DNA from: Candidatus Alcyoniella australis
Lineage (GTDB): Bacteria; Lernaellota; Lernaellaia; JAVCCG01; Alcyoniellaceae
Assembly (NCBI GenBank): GCA_030765605.1
Contig: JAVCCG010000046.1
Coordinates: 1-12,979 of the forward strand
Length of the DNA: 12,979 nt
Direction of reading: 5' to 3'
Shown: in pieces, positions 5,917 to 12,979 of the stretch
Layout: every line of letters begins with the position of its first letter
Position numbering within the stretch: the first letter of the stretch is position 1
The notes under the pieces: generated by a model
Databases searched by the model: none
What the model was told of the DNA's origin: nothing
Seen by the model: only the letters and a program-made list of their open reading frames with translations
Position numbers and translations under genes: made by a program

Positions 5917-6918
5917 ATGGGCATTGACACGGAACAACCGGCGGTACAGCAGCAAAACGTGGTAGTGCTCTACAGCCTGGACCGGGATTGGGACCGGCAA
6001 CAGGCCGACGCTGCGATTGCCAATGCCGTCTCGGTCGCCGACGCGCTGGAGCAGGCGGGTATCGAATCGCGGCTGATGGCGATTCACGACGACATCTTCA
6101 GCGCGCTTTCGCACCTGGATCCCAACGAGCTGGTGTTCAATCTGGTGTGCTCCCTGCACGGGGTTCCCAACGGCGACGTGCTGGCCGCAACAATGCTCGA
6201 GGAGTCGGACCTGGCCCATACCGGCTCGGACTACGTGTGCCTCGATCAGTGCCGCGATAAGTTTCACCTCAACAGCATCTGCCGCTCCGTTGGCATCCGC
6301 GTGCCCGAGGCCACGTTGGTGCTCGACGAGGACCAGGATCTGAGCCACGTACAGCTGCCGGCGATCGTCAAGCCCAACCACGGCGCCCGCAGCATGGGCA
6401 TAAACGTGGACAGCGTGGTCTACGATCACGATACGCTACGACAACGAACCGGCCGGGTCTGGCAGGAGTACGGCCAGCCGCCGGTGGTCGAGAGTTACAT
6501 CGCGGGGCGCGAACTGCACGTGGCGGTGCTGGGCAACTCCCAGCGTCGGATCCTGCCGGTAATCGAGATCTGCTTCGAGGGCCTGCCGCAGGACATCCCG
6601 CAGATTCTCGGCACGTCGTGCCGCTGCCCGGCCCAACTGAGCAAACAGCTGCGGCGCGAGGTCGAGCTCTCGGCGTTGCGCGCGATGCAGATCGCCGATT
6701 GCCGCGATTACGCGCTGGTCGAGTTCCGCGTGGACAGCAACGATCTGCCGCACCTGATCGAGATCAATCCCAACCCGGACTTCGGCCCGGGTTCGGCTTT
6801 CGGCCGCGCGCTAGACGCGGCAGGCATCGGGTTGGACGACTTCGCCACGCGGTTGATCCGCTGGACGACGAACAGAGTAGAACGCTCCGGGCAGCTTAAG
6901 GCTGGGTTCGGAGCTTAG
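5917..6918 (+). CDS. D-Ala-D-Ala ligase-like ATP-grasp protein
   Basis: A 333-residue cytoplasmic ATP-grasp enzyme of the Ddl superfamily, which joins a carboxylate to an amine through an acyl-phosphate. The N-terminal fold contains FNLVCSLHG at 74-82 and HTGSD at 101-105, both reminiscent of Ddl. The ATP-grasp core shows Lys152 and a glycine-rich loop in VKPNHGARSMG, Glu192 in VVESYIAGRELHVAVLG, and Arg271, Glu282 and Asn284 in the catalytic and Mg-binding EFRVD...IEINPNPD stretch. NPNPD replaces the NTIPG typical of true Ddl, so the acceptor is probably not D-alanine; another amino acid or peptide ligation is possible. ATG 5917 follows GGGGG by 4 bases. It is a single plus-strand gene between two minus-strand clusters and ends in GC hairpins, so it is probably monocistronic. 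Superfamily firm, substrate unknown. Confidence 0.85.
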   Translation: MGIDTEQPAVQQQNVVVLYSLDRDWDRQQADAAIANAVSVADALEQAGIESRLMAIHDDIFSALSHLDPNELVFNLVCSLHGVPNGDVLAATMLEESDLAHTGSDYVCLDQCRDKFHLNSICRSVGIRVPEATLVLDEDQDLSHVQLPAIVKPNHGARSMGINVDSVVYDHDTLRQRTGRVWQEYGQPPVVESYIAGRELHVAVLGNSQRRILPVIEICFEGLPQDIPQILGTSCRCPAQLSKQLRREVELSALRAMQIADCRDYALVEFRVDSNDLPHLIEINPNPDFGPGSAFGRALDAAGIGLDDFATRLIRWTTNRVERSGQLKAGFGA

Positions 6919-6934
6919 CCGGGGCGAGCCCCGG
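6919..6934 (+). terminator. GC hairpin immediately after the ATP-grasp stop codon
   Basis: CCGGGG and CCCCGG pair with a CGAG loop directly after the TAG stop. There is no T tract, so it is a 3'-end hairpin candidate rather than a classical terminator. Confidence 0.4.
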
Positions 6935-6968
6935 GTCCGCTAACCCTCCATACATTACCCTCCTGCAA

Positions 6969-6989
6969 GGGCGCCGCCTGGCGGCGCCC
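6969..6989. terminator. Strong GC hairpin between convergent genes
   Basis: GGGCGCCGC and GCGGCGCCC form a perfect 9-bp stem with a 3-base loop, midway between the convergent ATP-grasp and radical SAM genes. It lacks a T tract on either strand but is well placed as a bidirectional transcript end. Confidence 0.5.
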
Positions 6990-7042
6990 GTCTGTGCGCG
7001 TCTGGCCCGCAATATCAAGAATCAGGGGTAGAGCTTGGAGGA

Positions 7043-8494
7043 TTACCGGCCGGAGCCGACGAGCCGACGGGGGAGCGAGCGTAACGGGGCGAGCAGAAAC
7101 TTGCGAATAAAGTAGCTCAGGTCGCGCAGCAGCCCGCCATTGCGCAGGTCGAACCACAGCCGTTGCATAAAGTAACTCGGCCGGAAGTAGAACTCGCGGT
7201 AGAAGCGGCGGTAAGCGTCCTTGATCTGGCGTTCGCCTAGGTTCGGGTGCTCGAAGGTCAGCGGCCCGAAGTGGTGGAATGTGTAGCGGTCCCAGTCGTA
7301 TGAGAGGATCCGTCCCTGCTCCGACCACTGGTCGAACACCTGCGACCCGGGCAGCGGCGAGAGGATCGAAGCGCGGGCGAAGTCGGGCTTGATGCGCTTG
7401 GCGAAGTCGATTGTGCGCTGCATCGACTGCTCGGTCTCGCCGGGCAGCCCGAGCATGAACAGTGCCACACTCTCCAGCCGGTGTTTACGGACTTTTGCAA
7501 ACGCTTGTTGCACGCGCTCGAGACTAAAGCGTTTGCCCACGGCCTTGAGCACCTCGGGATCGCCGGACTCGACTCCGAATTGGATGCGGTAGCAGCCGGC
7601 GCGCCGCGCCAAATCGAGATACTCGTCGTCGAGATTCTCCACGCGAATACCGTTGGCCAGCTCCCAGTGAATCGGCCGGTCCAGCTCGAGGATCCCGCGG
7701 CAGATCTGTTTGGCGCGTTCCAGGTCGAGGGTCAGGCCGTCGTCGACAAAGTGGATCTCCTGGAAGCCCAGGTCGATGATCCGCGAGATCTCCTCAACCA
7801 CTCGCCCCGGGCTCTTGGCGCGCCACTTGTGACCGAAGACGCGGTTGCTCGAACAGAACACGCAGCGGTGCGGACAGCCGCGGCTGGTCTCGAGCATGGC
7901 GATGCGCCGCGAGCGCCACAGCGGCTGGATCACGTCGAAGCGCTCGAGTGAAAAGAGGTCCAACGCGGGAAACGGCAGCTCGTCAAGATTCTGGAGTTGT
8001 TCGCGCGGCTGGTTGACCTGGACTTGGTCACCATTGAGCCAGGCCAGACCCGCGATGCTCTCCAGTTCCGCGCCGCCCAGCAGCTCGACCAGCGTTGCCT
8101 CGCCCTCGGCGATGATCGCCACGTCGAACTCGCCTTCGAGCAGCGCCTGCTCGGGCAACACCGTAACGTGCACGCCGCCGATCAGCAGCCGCGCCTCGGG
8201 CCTGAGGCGGCGCACGCGGCGGCCGATCTCGAGGGCCACGGGAAACATCTGGGTATAAGCGCTGACCCCGACATCGTGCGGCGCGAACTGCTCGAGCATC
8301 GCGTCCAGATCGCCCAACACGTCGTCGGACACGCGCATGTCAAAAATCTGCACCTCGTGCCCCGCATCGCGCGCCGCCCCGGCCAGCGAGGCCAGATTGA
8401 TCGGCGGACACAACGGCGCGGCGATCAACAAATCGTCGTAGATGTTGGTCAACGATTTGGGATTGATCAGCAGCAGTCGGCGTTGTTCGGTCAA
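7043..8494 (-). CDS. B12-binding-type radical SAM protein
   Basis: A 483-residue enzyme in the BchE/HpnJ/HpnR-like class: an N-terminal cobalamin-binding-type Rossmann domain (about 7-140) followed by a radical SAM barrel. Cys207, Cys211 and Cys214 in SRGCPHRCVFCSS are the CxxxCxxC ligands of the 4Fe-4S cluster. HFVDDG (248-253), FGVESGD (306-312) and MLGLPGE (347-353) are further barrel motifs. The N-terminal domain lacks a DxHxxG box, as is common in this class. The Arg-rich amphipathic C-terminus (about 440-480) could touch the membrane. I use TTG 8494-8492, just before the conserved LLLINP strand, with AGGAAG about 12 bases upstream; an ATG at 8668 gives an unconserved-looking 58-residue extension overlapping the upstream gene. 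It is last of three genes with the SGNH and lipoprotein genes. A lipid or envelope methylation, cyclisation or rearrangement is plausible; substrate unknown. Confidence 0.88.
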   Translation of the reverse strand: MTEQRRLLLINPKSLTNIYDDLLIAAPLCPPINLASLAGAARDAGHEVQIFDMRVSDDVLGDLDAMLEQFAPHDVGVSAYTQMFPVALEIGRRVRRLRPEARLLIGGVHVTVLPEQALLEGEFDVAIIAEGEATLVELLGGAELESIAGLAWLNGDQVQVNQPREQLQNLDELPFPALDLFSLERFDVIQPLWRSRRIAMLETSRGCPHRCVFCSSNRVFGHKWRAKSPGRVVEEISRIIDLGFQEIHFVDDGLTLDLERAKQICRGILELDRPIHWELANGIRVENLDDEYLDLARRAGCYRIQFGVESGDPEVLKAVGKRFSLERVQQAFAKVRKHRLESVALFMLGLPGETEQSMQRTIDFAKRIKPDFARASILSPLPGSQVFDQWSEQGRILSYDWDRYTFHHFGPLTFEHPNLGERQIKDAYRRFYREFYFRPSYFMQRLWFDLRNGGLLRDLSYFIRKFLLAPLRSLPRRLVGSGR

Positions 8495-8628
8495 CCTATA
8501 CCGCAACTTCCTATCCGGGCCGCTCTCGCGTCGGACTGTTGGACCGCGTTCACCACATGTTGTTATGGGATCTTTTCTACCGCATCTGAAGGAAAAAATC
8601 AGCAACCATGATGATCGGCTCGGATTTA

Positions 8629-10245
8629 TCAGCGATCGACCGGCTGCTCCCGATGCTCCTGGATCCAATCGACCACCAGCCGGGCGATGATGCGGTTGCC
8701 CTCGCCGGTGGGGTGCACCTTGTCGCCGTACTGGAACAACCGCTCGTGAAACGGGTCCTCGCGGAAGATCGCCGCCAGGTCCAGCAGCGGGCAGTCGCGG
8801 CGCGCTGCCACGCGGGCCATGGCCTGCTGATAGCTTTGATAACGCTGTTGGTCGACGAGCGAGGACTTGGTCGGCTCGGTGATCAGCAGCACTCTGGCGC
8901 CGTCCTCCGCGGCCAGGGCCAGCAGGTTGTCCAGATTGCTCTCGAAGTCCGGAACCGGCACCCCCTGGCTGTAATCCGGTGAGTCGTCACGCCGACTGAC
9001 GTCCCACAACATTCGCTGCCAGAGCTTCAAGAATCCTATATCGGGCATCAGTTCCCGTTCCTGCGTGTGTACCGCGAACAGCGGCTGATCCACGTCGAAC
9101 CCGCCCCCGGGGACTGTTAACGCCTTGATCGCACTAATCAGATTTTGTCGGCCGTCTTTTCCGGTGGAGAAGTGATAATCGTTGAATCCGGTCATGATCA
9201 GCAGGTAGTGCGGGTTGTAGCGCCGCACGTAGCGCGCGTAATAGGCCATGATGTTGGCCGAGTCATAACCAAAGATCCCGGCATTGAGCACCTCGTAGCG
9301 GCGGTCGCCGCTGTTGAGCATCTGCTCGGTGAAAATCGCGATGGTCTCCTCGTCGTCCAGGCCGAAGCCGTAAACCGCAGAGCCGCCCATCCAGATCACA
9401 CGCGTGGTGCCCTGCGCGGGCTCGGGTGCAACGCCGAAACGGTCGCGGAAGCCGATGCAATCCGGTGCACAGTCGGCGTCGGCCAGCGGAATCGACGGCA
9501 AATTGAAATAGAGATCGTACATGGTCGTGCGGCCTACCTGGTATCGCGCGGGCCGCATCCGTTGCGCGTAGTCAGTAAGGTAGATCCCGTTGAATGAGGC
9601 GATAAACAACAGCGCGCTAAGCAGCATCGTGGTGTTGAAGCGCCGGACCAGGCCCGCGTTGAACCACACCATGCAACACAGCCCCAGCGCCAGCACGAGC
9701 TGCACTCCCCACTCGGCCATGGTCGAGCGCATGATAAAGCGCGGGGCCGCAAACACGATCGCCAGCTCCAGCGCCAGGCCCGCGACCCCCAGGACGACCA
9801 GCATCCGCAGCAACGCGCGGCGATCGATCCCTCCCAGGACGATCATCAGGCCCCACAGCGCTACACACAGCGCCAGAACCACGGGGGCGCGAGCGCCCCA
9901 GAACAGTCCGACGAATACGCAGTAGCCCACAGCCGCGACAACGGCCGGGAGCTTGACGATCAGCGGCGGCCGCCGACCTGCGACGCGCTCGAACAGGCCC
10001 GCCGCGCCTAGCACCCAAAAAATCCGACCCGCGATGAACAGCGAGAGCAACAGCGGCGCCAGCAGGTTGAAGTGCGGCCCCTCAGGGCTCAGCAGGCAGA
10101 CCAGCCCCAAGGTCGGCAGCCCGGCCACAAAGTTCGCCAACAGCACGCGACGCGGCCGCAGCGGCAGCAGCCGCGGTTCGATCAGATATTCCAAAGCTAC
10201 CGTCACAACCCAGACCGCCAGGATGATTACGTGGATCGGGTGCAT
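8629..10245 (-). CDS. Membrane-anchored SGNH/GDSL hydrolase-like protein
   Basis: A 538-residue protein with about eight hydrophobic helices in residues 5-222, followed by an SGNH hydrolase domain (about 280-535) that probably faces the periplasm. The SGNH blocks are visible: Gly287-Gly288-Ser289 with the nucleophile Ser289 (MGGSAVYGFG), NAGIFGYDS at 321-329, GFND at 353-356 with Asn355, and DKVHPTGEGN with Asp508 and His511. The domain removes or transfers ester-linked groups such as acetyl on glycans, lipids or peptidoglycan. A helical N-terminus joined to SGNH is reminiscent of acyltransferase-3/SGNH proteins, but the helices do not look like an acyltransferase-3 domain to me. ATG 10245 has only a weak ribosome binding site. 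It is 32 bases after the lipoprotein gene and 134 before the radical SAM gene. Confidence 0.85.
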   Translation of the reverse strand: MHPIHVIILAVWVVTVALEYLIEPRLLPLRPRRVLLANFVAGLPTLGLVCLLSPEGPHFNLLAPLLLSLFIAGRIFWVLGAAGLFERVAGRRPPLIVKLPAVVAAVGYCVFVGLFWGARAPVVLALCVALWGLMIVLGGIDRRALLRMLVVLGVAGLALELAIVFAAPRFIMRSTMAEWGVQLVLALGLCCMVWFNAGLVRRFNTTMLLSALLFIASFNGIYLTDYAQRMRPARYQVGRTTMYDLYFNLPSIPLADADCAPDCIGFRDRFGVAPEPAQGTTRVIWMGGSAVYGFGLDDEETIAIFTEQMLNSGDRRYEVLNAGIFGYDSANIMAYYARYVRRYNPHYLLIMTGFNDYHFSTGKDGRQNLISAIKALTVPGGGFDVDQPLFAVHTQERELMPDIGFLKLWQRMLWDVSRRDDSPDYSQGVPVPDFESNLDNLLALAAEDGARVLLITEPTKSSLVDQQRYQSYQQAMARVAARRDCPLLDLAAIFREDPFHERLFQYGDKVHPTGEGNRIIARLVVDWIQEHREQPVDR

Positions 10246-10277
10246 CGTCAGCCCGGATTATCCATCGATGAGGAATG

Positions 10278-10742
10278 TCACTGGGATTCGATCACTCCGC
10301 GCACCGATTCGATACGCAGCTCTCCGCGGCGCACGCTGAGCAGCATGGTCTGTTGCGTGCGAGTGCGCACCGGCCTGCCCAGCAGCACGCCGGACTCCTG
10401 GACCGTGCTGCGCACCGTGGCTTGCGAGCCGTTGATTACAACTTCGTCGATCGTCGAGCTGATGCTGTATTGGTCGAGCAGCAGCATGCCGCGGCGGTTG
10501 AGCTCGAGGTAGTCCTCGACCGGATAGCTCTCCGCTACGCCGTTGTTGACCATCTGGATCTGCGCGTCGGGCCAGAACAGCGCGCGCAGCTGGTCGATAT
10601 CGCCCTCGCGGAACATTTGCTCGGCGTCGGCGTAGGCCTGGCGCACCTGCTCCTGGGTCAGCTCGGGGCCGCAGGCCGCGATCAGGCAACAGGCGAGCAA
10701 AGCACTGAGCACCAAGATCGTCTTGATAACCGGCATCGGCAA
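10278..10742 (-). CDS. Small lipoprotein, possible NTF2/SnoaL-like fold
   Basis: A 154-residue predicted lipoprotein. A hydrophobic signal peptide ends in the lipobox LIAAC with Cys24 as the lipid-anchored residue, so the mature protein sits on a membrane facing the periplasm. The mature part begins with helices rich in Gln, Ala and Glu (about 28-56), followed by LFWPDAQIQMVNNG and several beta strands. That helix-then-sheet order, and the position of the FWPDA motif, suggest an NTF2 or SnoaL-like cone fold; this is a pattern judgement and no catalytic residues stand out. Two starts are possible: TTG 10742 has GGAG 8 bases upstream, while ATG 10736 would be 14 bases away, so I prefer TTG. It is the first gene after a good promoter and precedes the SGNH gene by 32 bases. 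Confidence 0.75.
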   Translation of the reverse strand: MPMPVIKTILVLSALLACCLIAACGPELTQEQVRQAYADAEQMFREGDIDQLRALFWPDAQIQMVNNGVAESYPVEDYLELNRRGMLLLDQYSISSTIDEVVINGSQATVRSTVQESGVLLGRPVRTRTQQTMLLSVRRGELRIESVRGVIESQ

Positions 10743-10770
10743 GGTCTTCTCTCCTTTTATTGACCTGAGC

Positions 10771-10799
10771 AGTATAGATGTTTCAGCCATTGATGATAA
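10771..10799 (-). promoter_or_regulatory. Sigma70-like promoter for the lipoprotein-SGNH-radical SAM operon
   Basis: On the minus strand TTATCA (10794-10799) and TATACT (10771-10776) are separated by exactly 17 bases. The -10 matches the consensus at 5 of 6 positions and the -35 at 4 of 6. The predicted start near 10764 leaves a short leader carrying GGAG at 10751-10754 before the TTG start. Confidence 0.6.
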
Positions 10800-10871
10800 C
10801 GCGGCCCGCTCGCTTTTACCCGCTGTGGGGTTTAATATTTATCTGGTCGGGGGTGGAATAAGGAGCCCGAA

Positions 10872-11345
10872 TTGAGAACCAAACTTTGGCTAATAATCAC
10901 GATCATCGTCCTGACGCTGGGCCTGGCCTCGTGCGCACCGCGCACCGCCCTGCACGAGGCGTCGCAGACCGGAGACGTCGAGCAGGTGCAGAGCCTGATC
11001 GACAGCGGCACGAACCTCGACCGGATCTCGCGCGACGACCAAGCCGACGCGGCCCTACATCGTGCGGTGGGCGCCGGGCACCTCGAGATCGCGCGCGAGC
11101 TGATCGCAGCCGGGGCCGACGTCAACGTGCGCACCGGCGCCTTTGGCTGGACCCCGCTGCACATTGCCGCGGCCAAGGGGAACGACGAGATGGTCGGGCT
11201 GTTGCTGGACTCCGGGGCCGAGGTCAACGCCACCGACGAGAACCAGCACACGCCGCTGGACTACGCCCTGGCCAAGGGCAACGAGCAGACCGCCGAGCTG
11301 CTGCGCCAACGCGGCGGCCGCCTGGGCGGCGCTGCGGATCGTTAG
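10872..11345 (+). CDS. Ankyrin-repeat lipoprotein
   Basis: A 157-residue lipoprotein made almost entirely of ankyrin repeats. The signal peptide (1-20) ends in the lipobox LASC with Cys21 acylated. About four repeats follow: 25-57 (TALHEASQTGDVEQVQSLI), 58-91, 92-126 (the best match: TPLHIAAAKGN, then LLLDSGAEVN) and 127-152. Ankyrin repeats form a binding surface, so this is probably a periplasmic scaffold or binding protein; the partner is not visible. The start is TTG 10872 with AAGGAG 6 bases upstream, and no ATG fits the signal peptide. It is divergent from the lipoprotein operon, with 129 bases between. Bacterial ankyrin proteins can be native or acquired; base composition here matches the neighbours. 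Confidence 0.88.
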   Translation: MRTKLWLIITIIVLTLGLASCAPRTALHEASQTGDVEQVQSLIDSGTNLDRISRDDQADAALHRAVGAGHLEIARELIAAGADVNVRTGAFGWTPLHIAAAKGNDEMVGLLLDSGAEVNATDENQHTPLDYALAKGNEQTAELLRQRGGRLGGAADR

Positions 11346-11361
11346 CCCAGAAATTTTCGGC

Positions 11362-11379
11362 TCGTGCCGCGGCGCACGA
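11362..11379 (+). terminator. Weak hairpin after the ankyrin gene
   Basis: TCGTGC (11362-11367) and GCACGA (11374-11379) form a 6-bp stem with a 6-base loop, 16 bases after the stop. No T tract follows, so its role as a terminator is doubtful. Confidence 0.25.
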
Positions 11380-11444
11380 TCGGCTCGCAACAACGCCGCG
11401 ATCATCGTTAAAGTCAGTCGACACTTTCGCCCGATCATCCGCGT

Positions 11445-11450
11445 TATAAT
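11445..11450 (+). promoter_or_regulatory. TATAAT -10 candidate for the GH38 gene
   Basis: A perfect TATAAT lies 34 bases before the GTG start, giving a predicted transcript start near 11457 and a leader of about 28 bases. No good -35 stands at 16-18 bases; TCGACA is 21 bases upstream. It is well placed but incomplete. Confidence 0.4.
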
Positions 11451-11484
11451 GCAGCGGTTTAATCAACACGGTGGAGGATCGGGT

Positions 11485-12979
11485 GTGAAAAGCGGATTTA
11501 TTCCGGCAATCGCGCTGGGCGTGGTGCTGCTGCTGGTCGGCAACGCGGCGGCGGCCGATGATAAATACGACTACTCGATGCGCGCCTACGTCAGCTGTTC
11601 AAGCCACATCGACGTGATCTGGAAATGGCTCGAGCCCGAGAGCCGCGAGGTCGTCTTCAACACCTTCTCCTCGCTTAGCGGGCTGATGTACCTCTACGAC
11701 GGCGAACGTCCGGCCAACGACAATCCGGTGCATTACGTGCAGTCCACGCCGGTGTTCTATCGCTGGCTGGCCGAGGATCACCCCGAGATCATGGCCGACG
11801 TACACTTCTGGTACGACCGCGGCCAGTGGCATCCCATCGGCGGCTCGTGGGTCGAGTTCGACGCGCAGATCCCCTCGGGCGAGTCGCTGGTACGGCAGTT
11901 CCTCTACGGTCAGCGCTTTTTTATCGACGACTTCGGCGCGCCGTGCAGCACCGGATTTTTGCCCGACAGTTTCGGCTACAGCGCGACCCTGCCGATGATC
12001 ATGTCCCAGGCGGGCATTGACTCGTTCTCGTTCTCCAAGCTGGGCTGGAACGACACCAACGACTTCCCGTTCCACGTCTTCGACTGGATCGCGCCCAGCG
12101 GCTCGCAGGTGCGCGCCTACCTCACCGTGGGTCAGTACAACGAGTACATCGACGAGGCGATCCTTAAGGCGCGAATGCAGAAGATGCAGGACTACCACCC
12201 GGGGATCGAGTCGGTGCTGCTCTTCCTGGGGGTCGGCGACCACGGCGGCGGCACGTTCAAGCCCTGGATCGACCGGCTGATAAAGCTGCGCGACGAACAG
12301 GGGTACGACATCGTCTTCGGCCCGCCCGAGCTGTTCTTCGAGGATCTGCTCGACGACCCGGAGGTCGAGCGCTACAGCTGGCAAGACGAGCTGTACCTCG
12401 AGACTCACCGCGGGGTCTACACCAACCGCGCGCGGGTCAAGCAGCACAACCGCGACGCGGAGCTGGGGCTCGAGACGGTAGAGAAACTATGGGTGATCGC
12501 CTCGGACCTGGGCGCGCCCTGGCCGCGACAGACGTTGGACCAGGCCTGGCGCAGCGTGCTGTTCAACCAGTTCCACGACATCCTACCCGGCAGCTCCACC
12601 GAGGAGTTCTACTCCGGCCAGTACGAGCAGCAGATGGGCGCGGTCGAGCAGTCGCTGGACGAGCTCTCGCAGTGGGGCATGCAGCAGTTGGCCGAGGCGG
12701 TCGATACCTCGTTCGCCACGCAACTGGGCGCGTCCAAGGTCTACCTGGTGTTCAACCCGCTGAGCTTTACCCGCGACGCGCTGGTCGAGCTGACCCAGGA
12801 CCCGCCGCTGCGCGGCTGGCAGGCCTACGGGCCCCAGGGCGAACCGCTGCTGGGCCAGTGGAGTGAAGAGGCGCGACGGATGCTGGTGCGCGTCACCGAT
12901 TTGCCGCCGCTGGGCTGGAAGGCCGTGGCGCTGGTCGATGGCGAAATAACTGCGAGCGGCGGGGTCCGCGCCGAGGGAA
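11485..12979 (+). CDS. Secreted GH38 alpha-mannosidase (3' end outside window)
   Basis: A retaining glycoside hydrolase of family 38, which cleaves alpha-mannosidic bonds with a metal-bound catalytic centre. The first 498 residues are present and the frame stays open to the window edge; full-length relatives are typically about 800-1000 residues. Residues 1-24 form a Sec signal peptide (AAAA before DD), so it acts in the periplasm or outside. Metal ligands are His41 and Asp43 in SSHIDVIWKW, the nucleophile Asp161 in GFLPDSFGYSA, and His364 in NQFHDILPGSS. GGSWVEFDAQIPSGESLVRQ (119-138), GVGDHGGG (249-256) and THRGVYTNRARVKQHNRD (307-324) are further family motifs. GTG 11485 follows GGAGG by 7 bases, which decides the start. 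It is preceded by its own -10 candidate and is on the same strand as the ankyrin lipoprotein gene. Confidence 0.93.
   Translation, partial: MKSGFIPAIALGVVLLLVGNAAAADDKYDYSMRAYVSCSSHIDVIWKWLEPESREVVFNTFSSLSGLMYLYDGERPANDNPVHYVQSTPVFYRWLAEDHPEIMADVHFWYDRGQWHPIGGSWVEFDAQIPSGESLVRQFLYGQRFFIDDFGAPCSTGFLPDSFGYSATLPMIMSQAGIDSFSFSKLGWNDTNDFPFHVFDWIAPSGSQVRAYLTVGQYNEYIDEAILKARMQKMQDYHPGIESVLLFLGVGDHGGGTFKPWIDRLIKLRDEQGYDIVFGPPELFFEDLLDDPEVERYSWQDELYLETHRGVYTNRARVKQHNRDAELGLETVEKLWVIASDLGAPWPRQTLDQAWRSVLFNQFHDILPGSSTEEFYSGQYEQQMGAVEQSLDELSQWGMQQLAEAVDTSFATQLGASKVYLVFNPLSFTRDALVELTQDPPLRGWQAYGPQGEPLLGQWSEEARRMLVRVTDLPPLGWKAVALVDGEITASGGVRAEG

Noticed and set aside
5830-6429. A minus-strand frame ending in a Lys-rich tail that looked like a small basic protein
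   Set aside because: Most of it is antisense to the ATP-grasp gene, and the Lys-rich tail comes from T-rich intergenic DNA. No start or ribosome site supports a separate gene.
8495-8668. N-terminal extension of the radical SAM protein from an ATG at 8668
   Set aside because: It overlaps the 3' end of the SGNH gene by 40 bases, has no recognisable fold and precedes the conserved first strand by 58 residues. TTG 8494 fits the family better.

Overview
The window is GC-rich and densely coding. It reads as a piece of chromosome from a diderm (Gram-negative) bacterium. Evidence for an outer membrane is an OmpA-type protein, a DUF481-like beta-barrel with a terminal phenylalanine, and two lipoproteins. 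A YedE-type selenium-associated membrane protein, a B12-binding-type radical SAM enzyme and a secreted GH38 mannosidase would fit a former deltaproteobacterial lineage or an uncultured candidate phylum, but the sequence alone does not fix the taxon. There are no tRNA, rRNA, CRISPR, phage or insertion-sequence signals, so this looks like ordinary chromosome rather than a mobile island.

Layout. (1) Positions 1-1393, minus strand: the 5' part of a yedE-like gene with a TTG start, preceded by a long leader that folds well on paper and has its own sigma70-like promoter, then a PilZ-domain gene. (2) 1560-5534, minus strand: mscS, a DUF481-like outer membrane protein, aqpZ and an OmpA-family protein follow one another in that transcriptional order. 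They form an envelope and osmotic-stress cluster. (3) 5535-5916: a 382-base divergent intergenic region with inverted repeats and a Fur-box-like site. (4) 5917-6918, plus strand: a lone D-Ala-D-Ala-ligase-like ATP-grasp gene, closed by GC hairpins. (5) 7043-10742, minus strand: a probable operon of small lipoprotein, membrane-anchored SGNH hydrolase and B12-type radical SAM enzyme, with a good promoter at 10771-10799. (6) 10872-11345, plus strand: an ankyrin-repeat lipoprotein. (7) 11485 to the end, plus strand: a GH38 alpha-mannosidase with a signal peptide, cut by the window end.

Working together. MscS releases solutes on hypo-osmotic shock, AqpZ moves water, the DUF481-like protein belongs to a family that includes salt-induced outer membrane proteins, and OmpA ties outer membrane to peptidoglycan, so region 2 makes physiological sense as one module. 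Region 5 combines an envelope-facing esterase or acyltransferase-like domain with a radical SAM enzyme and may modify an envelope lipid or polymer; its substrate cannot be read from sequence.

The strongest candidate for something undescribed is the roughly 290-nt leader of the yedE-like gene (about 666-957, minus strand). It holds a GNRA-capped hairpin, a 60-nt stem domain and a possible three-way junction. I could not match it to any riboswitch class I know. A short block resembling part of it recurs in the leader of the radical SAM gene.
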